DNA of 64,000 nucleotides from Marinobacter szutsaonensis (lineage in GTDB: Bacteria > Pseudomonadota > Gammaproteobacteria > Pseudomonadales > Oleiphilaceae), in contig NZ_BAAAFC010000001.1 of assembly GCF_039523335.1 (NCBI RefSeq), positions 1,674,001-1,738,000 of the forward strand, in the 5' to 3' direction. Of this stretch, positions 51,438-59,910 are shown piece by piece. A program made the position numbers and the translations under genes. Under the pieces are notes generated by a model. That model had not been told where the DNA came from. It did no database searches and worked only from the letters and a program-made list of their open reading frames with translations. The first letter of the stretch is position 1, and the number at the start of each line of letters is the position of its first letter.

Positions 51438-52436
51438 ATGAAACTTCGCCTGCCTGCGCTGTCCCTGATACTGCTATCCGTCACCGGATGTGTTGCCATG
51501 CCATCTGAACCAAACTCCGTCACGCCCCCCGAGAGTCAGTATGACGCCCGCGTGATCGACGCGGAAGCCGGTAAACCGCTGACTGTCCAGCAGCTCGCCG
51601 AACGACTGGCCGACACCGATATCGTGGTGGTGGGTGAGTATCACGGCCATCATGCCTCACACCTTTTGCAGGCCCGCCTCCAGCAGGCCCTGTTCCGCCA
51701 GAACCCCCGCCAGGTCCTGACCATGGAGCAGTTCAATGTAAATCACCAGAACGTACTCGATCGTTTCCTGACGGGAGACCTTGGCGAAACGGAAATGATC
51801 GAGGACGCCGAAGCCTGGGACAATTACCGCGCCTCCTACCGCCCGCTGGTGGAGTTCGCCCGGCAACAACAGCTGCCGTTGATTGCCGCCAATGCCCCGT
51901 CGGATGTGGTGCGCTGCGTCGGCCGCAAGGGCCCGGGCTACCTGGAGACCCTGCCCCCCGAAACCCGGGCATTGCTGCCCGAGACGCCATTTCTGGACAC
52001 ACCTGTGTACAAGGAAAAGTTTGTCGAGGCCATCGGTGGCAGCCACGGCACCGAGGACGACCAGCTTTCGGAGCGTATGCGCAACACCTACCACGCCCAG
52101 CTGCTCCGGGACAACACCATGGCCAGGGCCATCCTGAACGCGCGGGCAAACCACCCGGGGCATCAGATCCTCCATACCACCGGCACTTTCCACAGCGAGG
52201 AACGGCTCGGCACCGTGGCCGTTCTGGAGCAACGGGCACCCGGACTTTCCATCGCCGTGATCACCCCGGTGTTCTGGCCGGATGAGAAAGACAATATGCC
52301 GCTGGAGGCCAACCGCTCCAGGGGGGACTACCTGTACTTCATCCAGCCCCTGCCCCAGGAATTCCGCGATCCGGAGCGCGAGAGGGAGGCCATGCAAGCC
52401 CGCTTCGCCAACCGGAAGTCGGCCGACTGTGAATAA
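51438..52436 (+). CDS. ChaN-family lipoprotein
   Basis: A type II signal with lipobox SVTGC places the lipidated Cys at residue 17. The ChaN domain follows, with DTDIVVVGEYHGHHASHLLQ (the His/Glu cluster that binds haem iron in studied members), LTMEQFN and HTTGTFHSEERLGT near the end. The family is usually linked to iron or haem. The 332 residues are slightly longer than average. It starts 23 bases after the RHH gene and may share its transcript. Confidence 0.88.
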   Translation: MKLRLPALSLILLSVTGCVAMPSEPNSVTPPESQYDARVIDAEAGKPLTVQQLAERLADTDIVVVGEYHGHHASHLLQARLQQALFRQNPRQVLTMEQFNVNHQNVLDRFLTGDLGETEMIEDAEAWDNYRASYRPLVEFARQQQLPLIAANAPSDVVRCVGRKGPGYLETLPPETRALLPETPFLDTPVYKEKFVEAIGGSHGTEDDQLSERMRNTYHAQLLRDNTMARAILNARANHPGHQILHTTGTFHSEERLGTVAVLEQRAPGLSIAVITPVFWPDEKDNMPLEANRSRGDYLYFIQPLPQEFRDPEREREAMQARFANRKSADCE

Positions 52437-52440
52437 CCCT

Positions 52441-52968
52441 TCAGGTTCCGGGCGAATCCGAAGCGAGCGCCGTCCGGAACACCTCAAGATCATCCTCGCT
52501 GAACAGCACCAAACGGATCAGACGCACTGAGGCGAGCCCTGGCACGGCTTTGCGAATAGCGTTCACCGCAACCCTGGCAGCCTCATCAATCGGGTAACCA
52601 AACACCCCGGTCGAAATCGCGGGAAAGGCGATGGACGACAAGCCATGCCGGTCCGCCAGCTCAAGGGCGTTGCGATAGCAATCCGCCAACAGCTCGTCCG
52701 ACGGCGTATCGACGCCATAAACCGGACCCAGGCAGTGGATCACATGGGGGTTGGGCAGGTCATGACCGCCGCTGATCACCGCTTGCCCCGGCTCGATAGG
52801 TGCCAGCTGGCGGCACTCCTGCGCCAGCCCGGGGCCGGCGGCCGAATGAATGGCTCCGGCCACGCCACTGCCCGGCATCAGCCGTGCGTTGGCGGCGTTG
52901 ACGATGGCATCGATATCCGGCTGGCTGGCAATATTGCCCTGCACACATTCAATGGAAACCTGTGTCAT
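52441..52968 (-). CDS. Macrodomain protein, O-acetyl-ADP-ribose deacetylase-like (YmdB type)
   Basis: The 175-residue macrodomain has DAIVNAANARLMPGSGVAGAIH for ADP-ribose binding, VIHCLGPVYG and SIAFPAISTGVFGYPIDEAA as phosphate loop. It probably removes ADP-ribose or its acetyl ester. ATG 52968 follows GGGGAG at ideal distance and gives the usual length; the open frame to 53037 is not needed. It is convergent with the ChaN gene, with only four bases between the stops. Confidence 0.9.
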   Translation of the reverse strand: MTQVSIECVQGNIASQPDIDAIVNAANARLMPGSGVAGAIHSAAGPGLAQECRQLAPIEPGQAVISGGHDLPNPHVIHCLGPVYGVDTPSDELLADCYRNALELADRHGLSSIAFPAISTGVFGYPIDEAARVAVNAIRKAVPGLASVRLIRLVLFSEDDLEVFRTALASDSPGT

Positions 52969-53066
52969 GAAACTCCCCTTTTCCGGCTCTCCGGTTCCCG
53001 GTAGTCTTGCCTGATAATCAGGATAGCAGGCCCGCAAGCGAGGGCTGCGTCACACAAGGAGCGGGT

Positions 53067-53777
53067 ATGAAAGTTGTCTCGGCATTGATTCTGGGCATCA
53101 GCGCAATTATTGCAGCCTCACTGCTCAGCGACGGCCTGACCGGGCTGCGTACCGCGGATCGTTTTGTGACCGTCAAGGGCGTTGCGGAACAGGAAGTACG
53201 GGCGGACCTGGCGCTCTGGCCCATTCGATTTGTTGCCACGGGTGAAACTCTCAGCCAGGCCCAGGAGCGGGCCCGTGCCAGCCGGGACGCGATCATGGCC
53301 TTCCTCAAATTACAGGCCATCGACGAAACCGCGGTGGAGCTGCTGCGACTGGATGTCACCGACACCCGCGCCAACCCCTATCCGGGCAACAACACCGAGC
53401 AGAAGTTCATCATCAACCAGACCCTGATGGTGCGCAGCTCGGACATCGACCGTATCCGCCAGGCCGCCCAGAACGTCAGTGACCTGGTGGACTCCGGCGT
53501 CGTGCTCTCTTCCGATTACGGCCCAGGCGGCCCCACCTACCTGTTCAGCGGCCTGAACGAGATCAAGCCGGCCATGATTGCCGAAGCCACTGCCTCGGCC
53601 CGGGAAGCAGCCCTGCAATTCGCCCGGGACGCTGACGCCGAACTGGGCGACCTGCGCCGGGCAAACCAGGGCGTGTTCCAGATCCTGGCACGGGACCAGG
53701 CGCCCGGCATCCGGGAGGACCAGCAACCGGTCAAGACCGTGCGCGTCGTTTCCACTGTCGAATACTACCTGCGCTGA
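53067..53777 (+). CDS. SIMPL-domain (DUF541) protein
   Basis: The 236-residue protein has an N-terminal hydrophobic helix (VSALILGISAIIAASLL), a signal or anchor. A SIMPL domain follows, starting FVTVKGVAEQEVRADLALWPI, with the repetitive alpha-beta pattern and the ending TVRVVSTVEYYL. The start at 53067 follows AAGGAG. SIMPL proteins such as E. coli YggE form periplasmic assemblies associated with stress resistance; the precise role is unknown. It is divergent from the macrodomain gene. Confidence 0.87.
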   Translation: MKVVSALILGISAIIAASLLSDGLTGLRTADRFVTVKGVAEQEVRADLALWPIRFVATGETLSQAQERARASRDAIMAFLKLQAIDETAVELLRLDVTDTRANPYPGNNTEQKFIINQTLMVRSSDIDRIRQAAQNVSDLVDSGVVLSSDYGPGGPTYLFSGLNEIKPAMIAEATASAREAALQFARDADAELGDLRRANQGVFQILARDQAPGIREDQQPVKTVRVVSTVEYYLR

Positions 53778-53793
53778 GGATTGCCCCTCACAG

Positions 53794-54861
53794 TTACTGG
53801 GTCGCTACCATTTCATCGGTGACCCGGTATTCCCCCATCAGCCAGCGCATCACTTCGATGGCGGCCGGATGGTCGTAGGCGTCGTAGGTATGCAGGAGGC
53901 TCTGGCGCTTCTCATCGCTGATCCGCCCAAGGCCACCATCCTGCAACACCAGCAGGTCGGCCTGTAGCTGGTGGGCAAGCTCACTGCCCAGCAACTCCCG
54001 GGCGGCATGCAGGAATGCCTGGCCATACTGGTAATCCGGCCCGCGCCGGTAGGATTCAGCCAGGGTAATTGCCGGAATGGCGGTCAGGGTCGGCTGCAGG
54101 GCGGGGTTGATGCCATGTCCGGCCAGGTGGGCGGCATTGGCGGCCGGCCTGCCGGTGAATGCCCTCAGGTGCAGGTACTGTGACATACGGTCACCGTCAT
54201 TGACCGGGTAGTTGTCCCATAGCACCGGCTTTCGCCCCAGCAGGTCGCCCACCCGCCTCAGGTGGCCCGGCGAAATTTCCCGGGAGCAGACCTCCTCTCC
54301 GGTCCAGAAGATATTGACGTCACGGTCAAGCGCCCGGCCCAGTGTGACCAGGTAATCGGCCGGCCGATCCCCGAACACACGATCCAGCACCGGATCGTCG
54401 GAATAATAGCTGGGGCAGACGCTGAGTCGGGGAATGTCGGTATGGTCCCGGACCCAGGCCACGATATCAGCCTGGACCCGTGCCAGATCCGGCGTATCCG
54501 AGCGCATATCGTCAAACAGGATGGCGAGCTCGTCGAGGCCCAGCTTTTCCAGGCCCGCCAGCTTCCGTTCCAGAGCGCTGCGCGCCTCATCATCAAAACG
54601 ATTGAAAATCTCATAGGGACTGAGCCCGACACCGAAACGTACCCCGTGTTCCCGGCAGAACTGCCCGTAAGAGGCCAGTTCAGCGGCTTCTGCCGGTGGA
54701 TGTGGCTCCTGCCAACGGCGGCGCAGAAAGGGATCCGCCTTGGGGGCATACAAATAGAATTCGTAACCGTGCGGAACCAGTGACTTCACAAGGCTGCGAC
54801 GCTCCGCCCAGGTCCAGAGAGGACCGTAGAACCCTTCGATAATGCCCAGTGGTGTCGTCAT
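53794..54861 (-). CDS. GH84-like beta-N-acetylglucosaminidase domain protein
   Basis: GH84 enzymes remove N-acetylglucosamine using a pair of adjacent aspartates. The start GIIEGFYGPLWTWAER is the family hallmark, and LAILFDDMRSD carries the Asp-Asp pair (about residues 114-115); VCPSYYSDD and LWDNYPVNDGDRM complete the barrel. The protein is 355 residues and has no signal peptide, so it should act in the cytoplasm, unlike most bacterial GH84 hydrolases, which are secreted and larger. Its upstream spacer contains two ATGGTATAC repeats. The natural substrate is unclear. Confidence 0.85.
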   Translation of the reverse strand: MTTPLGIIEGFYGPLWTWAERRSLVKSLVPHGYEFYLYAPKADPFLRRRWQEPHPPAEAAELASYGQFCREHGVRFGVGLSPYEIFNRFDDEARSALERKLAGLEKLGLDELAILFDDMRSDTPDLARVQADIVAWVRDHTDIPRLSVCPSYYSDDPVLDRVFGDRPADYLVTLGRALDRDVNIFWTGEEVCSREISPGHLRRVGDLLGRKPVLWDNYPVNDGDRMSQYLHLRAFTGRPAANAAHLAGHGINPALQPTLTAIPAITLAESYRRGPDYQYGQAFLHAARELLGSELAHQLQADLLVLQDGGLGRISDEKRQSLLHTYDAYDHPAAIEVMRWLMGEYRVTDEMVATQ

Positions 54862-54914
54862 GGTGCCCCCTCCTGATCAAAAACCGGATCTGCCAAATGG
54901 CTCTGCATTACCAC

Positions 54915-54945
54915 ATGGTATACCCGGGGCAAGCAAATGGTATAC
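54915..54945. promoter_or_regulatory. Direct repeat ATGGTATAC in the glycosidase/acyltransferase divergent region
   Basis: ATGGTATAC occurs at 54915-54923 and 54937-54945, 22 bases apart, about two helical turns. The first reads TGGTATACCC, one base from the palindrome TGGTATACCA, a form used by some GntR/HutC-type repressors including N-acetylglucosamine regulators. No such regulator is in the window. Confidence 0.5.
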
Positions 54946-55011
54946 GAGCGCCATAGGAGCGGCTGCGGAACGGCGCTATGATGCTCCAACACTTCCCGGG
55001 AGCCGGCAGCG

Positions 55012-56094
55012 ATGCCAACCGATCAGTCTAACCGTCTTCATAGTCTTGACGCCCTGCGGGGCCTGGCTGCGCTCGGAGTTGTACTGTTTCACTACCTGCC
55101 CTATTACAACCAGCTCTACACTCACCAATTCAGCCTGCCGGCAGGTCTGGATAGCGCACTGCAGTTCGGGCGATACGGCGTTCATCTGTTTTTTATTCTG
55201 AGCGGTTTCGTGATTTTCATGACCCTGGAACGCACCCGAAGAGCCGGCTGGTTCGCCCTGGCACGTGCGTTCAGACTGTTACCTGCTCTGTGGGCCGGCA
55301 TCATCCTGACCTCTGTCAGTGTTCATGTCCTCGGCCCTCCGGACCGCGCAGTCAGTCTTTCTGATGCTCTGCTGAATACGGTGCTCCTGCACGAGTATCT
55401 GGGCCTGCCCCATGTCGATGGAGCCTACTGGAGCCTGGTGGTGGAAGTGACTTTCTACGCCTGGATTGGATCCCTCTTCTACGGACTGAAGCAATGGCGC
55501 CACCTGAGGATTGCCCTCTGGCTCTGGCTGGCAATCAGCTACACCGGTGTCATCTGGTGGAAATCCCTGCCGGAATACCTGGAGTTCCCTGTCAAGGACC
55601 TGCTGTTTGTCAAATACGCCCCTCTGTTCATCAGCGGCATGATCCTGTATCGCTGGTACAGTCACGGCACACCCGCAGCCGGCGAGCGGCTTCTGCTTTT
55701 CCTGGCGGTCGCCCACAGTCTTCTGGCCTACAAGGCGCCTTTCAGCTTCTTCGTTCTGGGATGCTATGGCACCTTTGCCCTCGCGGTCGCCGGCCGCCTG
55801 CAATTTCTGGCGTGTCGCCCCCTGCTCTGGCTCGGCAGCCTGTCGTATACCCTTTACCTGGTTCATCAGAACATCGGTTACGGGATCATTGAACTGGCCT
55901 ATGCCAACGGTTTACACGGAATCATCGGCGTCTGCCTGGCCCTGGCCACAGCACTGACACTGGCGGCCCTGATTCACCATGGTGTCGAAAAGCCCTCCCT
56001 CGCCTGGTTCCGGAATTGTCGGCTCAGGATGGCAAAACTCCCTGACAGCCCGCTCCCTGACCTGGGTCAACCATCCCCGGGGCGCGAGCGGTGA
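55012..56094 (+). CDS. Acyltransferase 3 family membrane protein (OafA/YrhL-like)
   Basis: The 360-residue protein has about ten membrane helices and the acyltransferase-3 motifs RLHSLDALRGLAALGVVLFHY (with the His) and GRYGVHLFFILSGFVI, then AYWSLVVEVTFYAW. Such enzymes transfer acetyl or other acyl groups to sugars of O-antigen, exopolysaccharide or peptidoglycan at the inner membrane. No polysaccharide cluster surrounds it. It is divergent from the GH84-like gene, and the two might share regulation through the ATGGTATAC repeats. Confidence 0.9.
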   Translation: MPTDQSNRLHSLDALRGLAALGVVLFHYLPYYNQLYTHQFSLPAGLDSALQFGRYGVHLFFILSGFVIFMTLERTRRAGWFALARAFRLLPALWAGIILTSVSVHVLGPPDRAVSLSDALLNTVLLHEYLGLPHVDGAYWSLVVEVTFYAWIGSLFYGLKQWRHLRIALWLWLAISYTGVIWWKSLPEYLEFPVKDLLFVKYAPLFISGMILYRWYSHGTPAAGERLLLFLAVAHSLLAYKAPFSFFVLGCYGTFALAVAGRLQFLACRPLLWLGSLSYTLYLVHQNIGYGIIELAYANGLHGIIGVCLALATALTLAALIHHGVEKPSLAWFRNCRLRMAKLPDSPLPDLGQPSPGRER

Positions 56095-56151
56095 AAATCT
56101 CAACTAGACTCATGCACATATAAAGACATTCTGTATCGAGAGGAGCTCCCC

Positions 56152-56610
56152 ATGGAAATCAAAACCTTCGCCGACCTGATTGACTGGACCCGCCAGTTGC
56201 ATGCCCACCTTGCCCGCTGCCTGAAGGAATCCGCGGAACAACACCCGAACGAACGTGCCAGCGCCCTGCTCGACTACATCAGCACCCATGAAAGCCTGCT
56301 TGAGAAGGCGGTGGCCGAATACGAGAAGCAGGCCGACCCGAAGGCAATGAACACAAGGCTCTACGACTACGGTGTCCACAAGCCGATCGAACGCAACCGC
56401 ACCTGCGACATCCACTACAAGGATCTCGACTTCGCCGGCATCGAAAAGGAGGTCTTCGATTTCCACGATCAGGTCATGGACCTGTACGACTCGCTGATTG
56501 GCAAGGCCGAAATCCCCGAGGCCAAGGCACTGCTGGAAGACCTGAAATCCCTGGAGGAGCATGAGGCCATGCGCCTGGCCAGCCAGATCGGACGGATGGA
56601 TGACGTCTAG
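56152..56610 (+). CDS. Helical protein of unknown function, 152 residues
   Basis: The protein is almost entirely helical (FADLIDWTRQLHAHLARCLKE, ALLDYISTHESLLEKAVAEYEK, KEVFDFHDQVMDLYDSLIG, LLEDLKSLEEHEAMRLASQ), with His and Glu residues repeating on helix faces as in ferritin-like or hemerythrin-like bundles, though no standard metal motif is complete. A clear AGAGGAGC-type ribosome site precedes the ATG. It is a single gene. I do not recognise a function; a four-helix metal or stress protein is one possibility. Confidence 0.6.
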   Translation: MEIKTFADLIDWTRQLHAHLARCLKESAEQHPNERASALLDYISTHESLLEKAVAEYEKQADPKAMNTRLYDYGVHKPIERNRTCDIHYKDLDFAGIEKEVFDFHDQVMDLYDSLIGKAEIPEAKALLEDLKSLEEHEAMRLASQIGRMDDV

Positions 56611-56751
56611 CACTTACGACCTAAGTATAATGATCCAGACTAATTCGTTCCGTTCGGGCGCAATAATTGCTACGGTGAACTAACATATGGAGTTGTTCAT
56701 CCCTACAGGGAAAGAAACACCCGATAAAAATGACAAGAGGATAGAAGAGCA

Positions 56752-57828
56752 ATGAAGATCCGTTCTGTTCTTTCCGCGGCTGTGCTGGCTGTGGCATCTA
56801 CCTTTGCCGCCACGCAGGCGCACGCACAGGAAAAATTCAACCTCAGGCTGGCAGAGACCTGGGGCCCCAACTTCCCCATCTTCGGTGACACCACCAAGCG
56901 TTTTGCCGAAACCGTCGAAAAAATGTCCAACGGTCGCATCACCGTTCGCATCGACTCCGCCAACAAGCACAAGGCACCGCTGGGCGTCTTCGACATGGTC
57001 AAGGCCGGCCAGTACGACATGGGCCATTCCGCATCCTACTACTGGAAAGGCAAGGTTCCCGAGACCCTGTTCTTCACCAGCATGCCGTTCGGCATGAACG
57101 CCATGGAACAGTACGCCTGGTTCTATCACGGCGGCGGCATGGAGCTGATGCAGGAAGTGTATGAGCCGCACAACATGCTGTCCTTCCCGGGTGGTAACAC
57201 CGGCGTCCAGATGGGCGGCTGGTTCCGCAAGGAAATCAACTCCCTGGAAGACCTGCAGGGCCTGAAGATGCGTATCCCGGGCTTCGCCGGTGAAGTCTTC
57301 GCCGAGGTTGGCGTCAACCCGACCAACATCGCCCCGGGCGAGCTGTACACCGCACTCGAGCGCAACACCATCGACGCGGTTGAGTGGGTAGGTCCGGCCC
57401 TGGATCTGCGTCTGGGCTTCCAGCAGATCGCCGACTACTACTACACCGGTTGGCACGAGCCGGCCACCGAGCTGCAGTTCCTGATCAACAAGCGGGTCTG
57501 GGACAAGATGCCGGAAGATCTGCAGGAAATCATGCGTGTCGCCATGCGCACTGCATCCTACGACATGCTGGTTCATTCCCAGCACGCCAATGCTGAAGCC
57601 TGGGCCAATATCAAGAAAGAGTATCCGAACGTGCAGATCAAGCAGTTCCCGGATGACGTATTTGACGCCATGTACGCTGCCAACAAGAAGCTCCTGAAGG
57701 AAGCGGCGGACGAAAGCGAAATGGCTGCCAAGATCATCGAATCCCAGCAAGGCTACCTGGAACAGAGCCGTGCTTACACCGACATCTCTGAGCGGGCATA
57801 CCTCAACACGATGGCCGAAGTCGAGTAA
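56752..57828 (+). CDS. dctP: TRAP transporter solute-binding protein (DctP family)
   Basis: This periplasmic binding protein belongs to a tripartite ATP-independent transporter. The signal peptide is cut near AHA (residue 24). The mature protein has the DctP pattern, with FAETVEKMSNGRITVRI early, YDMGHSASYYWKGKVPETLFFTSMPFG, and later LKMRIPGFAGEVFAEVG and ERNTIDAVEWVGPALDLRLGF. The conserved Arg of MRIPG should bind the substrate carboxylate, so an organic acid is expected. The 358 residues are slightly long. The membrane subunit genes follow after a hairpin. Confidence 0.92.
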   Translation: MKIRSVLSAAVLAVASTFAATQAHAQEKFNLRLAETWGPNFPIFGDTTKRFAETVEKMSNGRITVRIDSANKHKAPLGVFDMVKAGQYDMGHSASYYWKGKVPETLFFTSMPFGMNAMEQYAWFYHGGGMELMQEVYEPHNMLSFPGGNTGVQMGGWFRKEINSLEDLQGLKMRIPGFAGEVFAEVGVNPTNIAPGELYTALERNTIDAVEWVGPALDLRLGFQQIADYYYTGWHEPATELQFLINKRVWDKMPEDLQEIMRVAMRTASYDMLVHSQHANAEAWANIKKEYPNVQIKQFPDDVFDAMYAANKKLLKEAADESEMAAKIIESQQGYLEQSRAYTDISERAYLNTMAEVE

Positions 57829-57851
57829 ACTGGGGCCGTTCTGATTGAGAG

Positions 57852-57881
57852 CCGGGATCGCTTTCGAGTGGTCCCGGTTTT
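57852..57881 (+). terminator. Weak terminator or processing hairpin between dctP and dctQ
   Basis: CCGGGA at 57852-57857 and TCCCGG at 57872-57877 form a stem with a 14-base loop, followed by four T residues. A leaky terminator here would give the usual excess of binding protein over membrane subunits. Confidence 0.6.
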
Positions 57882-57931
57882 GTCGTTTCTAGCAACCGAG
57901 AAATACCAAACCGCTTTGCGGGGGATGTTCG

Positions 57932-58477
57932 ATGGGGTTCATTATCAAACTGGATGAGGGCCTGGCCTGGCTCTCGAAAATCTGTGGCTGGATAGCCTGC
58001 GTGGCCATGATCCTGATGGCCGCGAACGTGTTCTATGATGTGGTCGCACGTTACGCGTTCAACAATGTTTCCATTGCCATGCAGGAAATGGAGTGGCATC
58101 TGTATTCGGTCGTGTTTCTGCTGGGTATTCCCTACGCCCTGCGCACGGACGGGCATGTCCGGGTCGACGTCTTCTATACCAACTGGAGTGACAAGACCAA
58201 GGCCTGGGTCAACTTGATTGGTGCAATCATTTTCGTTATTCCTTTCGCCTACCTGATCGGCATCTACGGCTATACCTTTGCCGTGGACTCCTACAACATG
58301 GGCGAAGGCAGCGGTGATCCGGGCGGGCTGCCGCACCGCTGGATCATCAAGGCCGTCATTCCGTTCACCGCTGTGTTCATCGGGACCGCCGGCCTTAATA
58401 TGGCGACCTTTGCCATCCGGGTCCTCTCCGGCGAAAAACGGTACGAAGTGGAACACAGTGGGGGAGGTCTCGCATGA
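57932..58477 (+). CDS. dctQ: TRAP transporter small permease (DctQ)
   Basis: The 181-residue membrane protein has four helices and the DctQ features: VVARYAFNNVSIAMQEMEWHLYSVVFLLG and the ALRTDGHVRVDVFY motif between helices two and three. It partners DctM in sodium-driven uptake. It overlaps dctM by four bases and follows dctP by about 100 bases. Confidence 0.92.
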   Translation: MGFIIKLDEGLAWLSKICGWIACVAMILMAANVFYDVVARYAFNNVSIAMQEMEWHLYSVVFLLGIPYALRTDGHVRVDVFYTNWSDKTKAWVNLIGAIIFVIPFAYLIGIYGYTFAVDSYNMGEGSGDPGGLPHRWIIKAVIPFTAVFIGTAGLNMATFAIRVLSGEKRYEVEHSGGGLA

Positions 58478-59769
58478 TCGGTATGATTATGTTCGGCGTG
58501 GCCCTGTTCATGCTGATGCTGGGCTTCCCGGTGGCGTTTACCTTCGGCGGCGTCGCGCTGTTCTTCGGTATCTTCGCCGAGGGCATGGATCTGTTCGCAT
58601 TCATGCCTTACCGGATCATGAGTGTGATGCAGAACACCGTTCTGATGGCGGTTCCCTTGTTCATCTTCATGGGGGTTGTACTTCAGCGCACCCGGCTGGC
58701 AGAACAGTTGTTGACCTCTATGGGGCGGCTGTTTGGTGGCCTGCCCGGTGGTCTAGCGATTTCGACTATCCTGGTCGGCGCCCTGCTTGCCGCCTCCACC
58801 GGTGTGGTTGGCGCCAGTGTGGTCGCCATGGGCCTGATCTCCCTGCCGGTCATGCTGGCCCATAAGTACGACAAGCGCCTGGCCACCGGTACCATCTGCG
58901 CCTCCGGCACCCTGGGGCAGATCGTGCCCCCGTCCATCATCCTGATCATCCTGGGTGACGTGCTGGGCCTGCCGGTTGGTGACCTGTTCAAGGCCGCAGT
59001 CTGGCCGGGTGTCGTGCTCATTGGCCTGTACATCATCTACATCCTGTTCCTTACCCGCCTGAAGCCGGAAACCGCTCCGGCCATGCCGGAAGACCCGACC
59101 CGCTCACGCAAGCAGGAGATCGTCTCGGCCTTGCTGGCAATCATTCCGCCACTGGCACTGATTGTCGTGGTCCTGGGCTCGATCTTTACCGGCATTGCCA
59201 CGCCTACCGAATCCTCCGCCCTGGGTGGTGTCGGTGCCGTGGTACTGGCCATCATCTACAAGCAGTTCTCGTTCAAGATGGTATGGGATGCGGCCAAGGA
59301 CACCGTCAGCGTGACCGCCATGGTCTTCGCTATCCTGATCGGCGCGACCGCCTTCTCCATGGTGTTCAGTTACACCGGTGGTGATTATCTGCTCGAAGAA
59401 TGGCTGATGATGCTGCCGGGCGAGCAGTGGGGCTTCATCATCCTGGCAATGGTGGTGATCCTGGTGCTGGGTTTCTTCATCGACTTTGTGGAGATTTCCT
59501 TCATCATTGTGCCGATCCTGGCACCCATAGCCGAAGCCATGGGCATCAACATGCTCTGGTTCGCCATCCTGATCGCCATGAACCTGCAGACCAGCTTCCT
59601 GACCCCTCCATTCGGGTTCTCGCTGTTCTATCTGAAGGGGGTGGCACCACCGGAAGTCAAAACCACGGATATCTACAAAGGCATTATCCCATTCATTGCC
59701 ATACAGATATTCGTGCTGGCGTTGATCGTCATCTTCCCGGAGTGGTTCGGGATGAGCGCAACCTACTGA
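58474..59769 (+). CDS. dctM: TRAP transporter large permease (DctM)
   Basis: DctM is the transport subunit of the TRAP system, with about twelve helices. Typical segments are LGFPVAFTFGGVALFFG, LMAVPLFIFMGVVLQRT, TGVVGASVVAMGLISLPVML and GTLGQIVPPSIILIILGD, and FLTPPFGFSLFYLKGV near the end. The 431-residue length is normal. It ends the operon and is followed by a strong terminator. Confidence 0.94.
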   Translation: MIGMIMFGVALFMLMLGFPVAFTFGGVALFFGIFAEGMDLFAFMPYRIMSVMQNTVLMAVPLFIFMGVVLQRTRLAEQLLTSMGRLFGGLPGGLAISTILVGALLAASTGVVGASVVAMGLISLPVMLAHKYDKRLATGTICASGTLGQIVPPSIILIILGDVLGLPVGDLFKAAVWPGVVLIGLYIIYILFLTRLKPETAPAMPEDPTRSRKQEIVSALLAIIPPLALIVVVLGSIFTGIATPTESSALGGVGAVVLAIIYKQFSFKMVWDAAKDTVSVTAMVFAILIGATAFSMVFSYTGGDYLLEEWLMMLPGEQWGFIILAMVVILVLGFFIDFVEISFIIVPILAPIAEAMGINMLWFAILIAMNLQTSFLTPPFGFSLFYLKGVAPPEVKTTDIYKGIIPFIAIQIFVLALIVIFPEWFGMSATY

Positions 59770-59787
59770 GCCAGCGGTTCCCTGATA

Positions 59788-59814
59788 AACCGGGCTTTCG
59801 AGCCCGGTTTTTTT
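59788..59814 (+). terminator. Rho-independent terminator after dctM
   Basis: AACCGGGCT and AGCCCGGTT form a perfect nine-base stem capped by a TTCG tetraloop and followed by a T-run, 19 bases after the stop. Confidence 0.93.
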
Positions 59815-59910
59815 ATGCCCGACCGGAACAAACCTGACAATTTGTGATCGTTTTCTATACTGAACGGAAGTCACTCATTTCAGACAGGTAACCGAGGGAA
59901 GGGGAACCCC

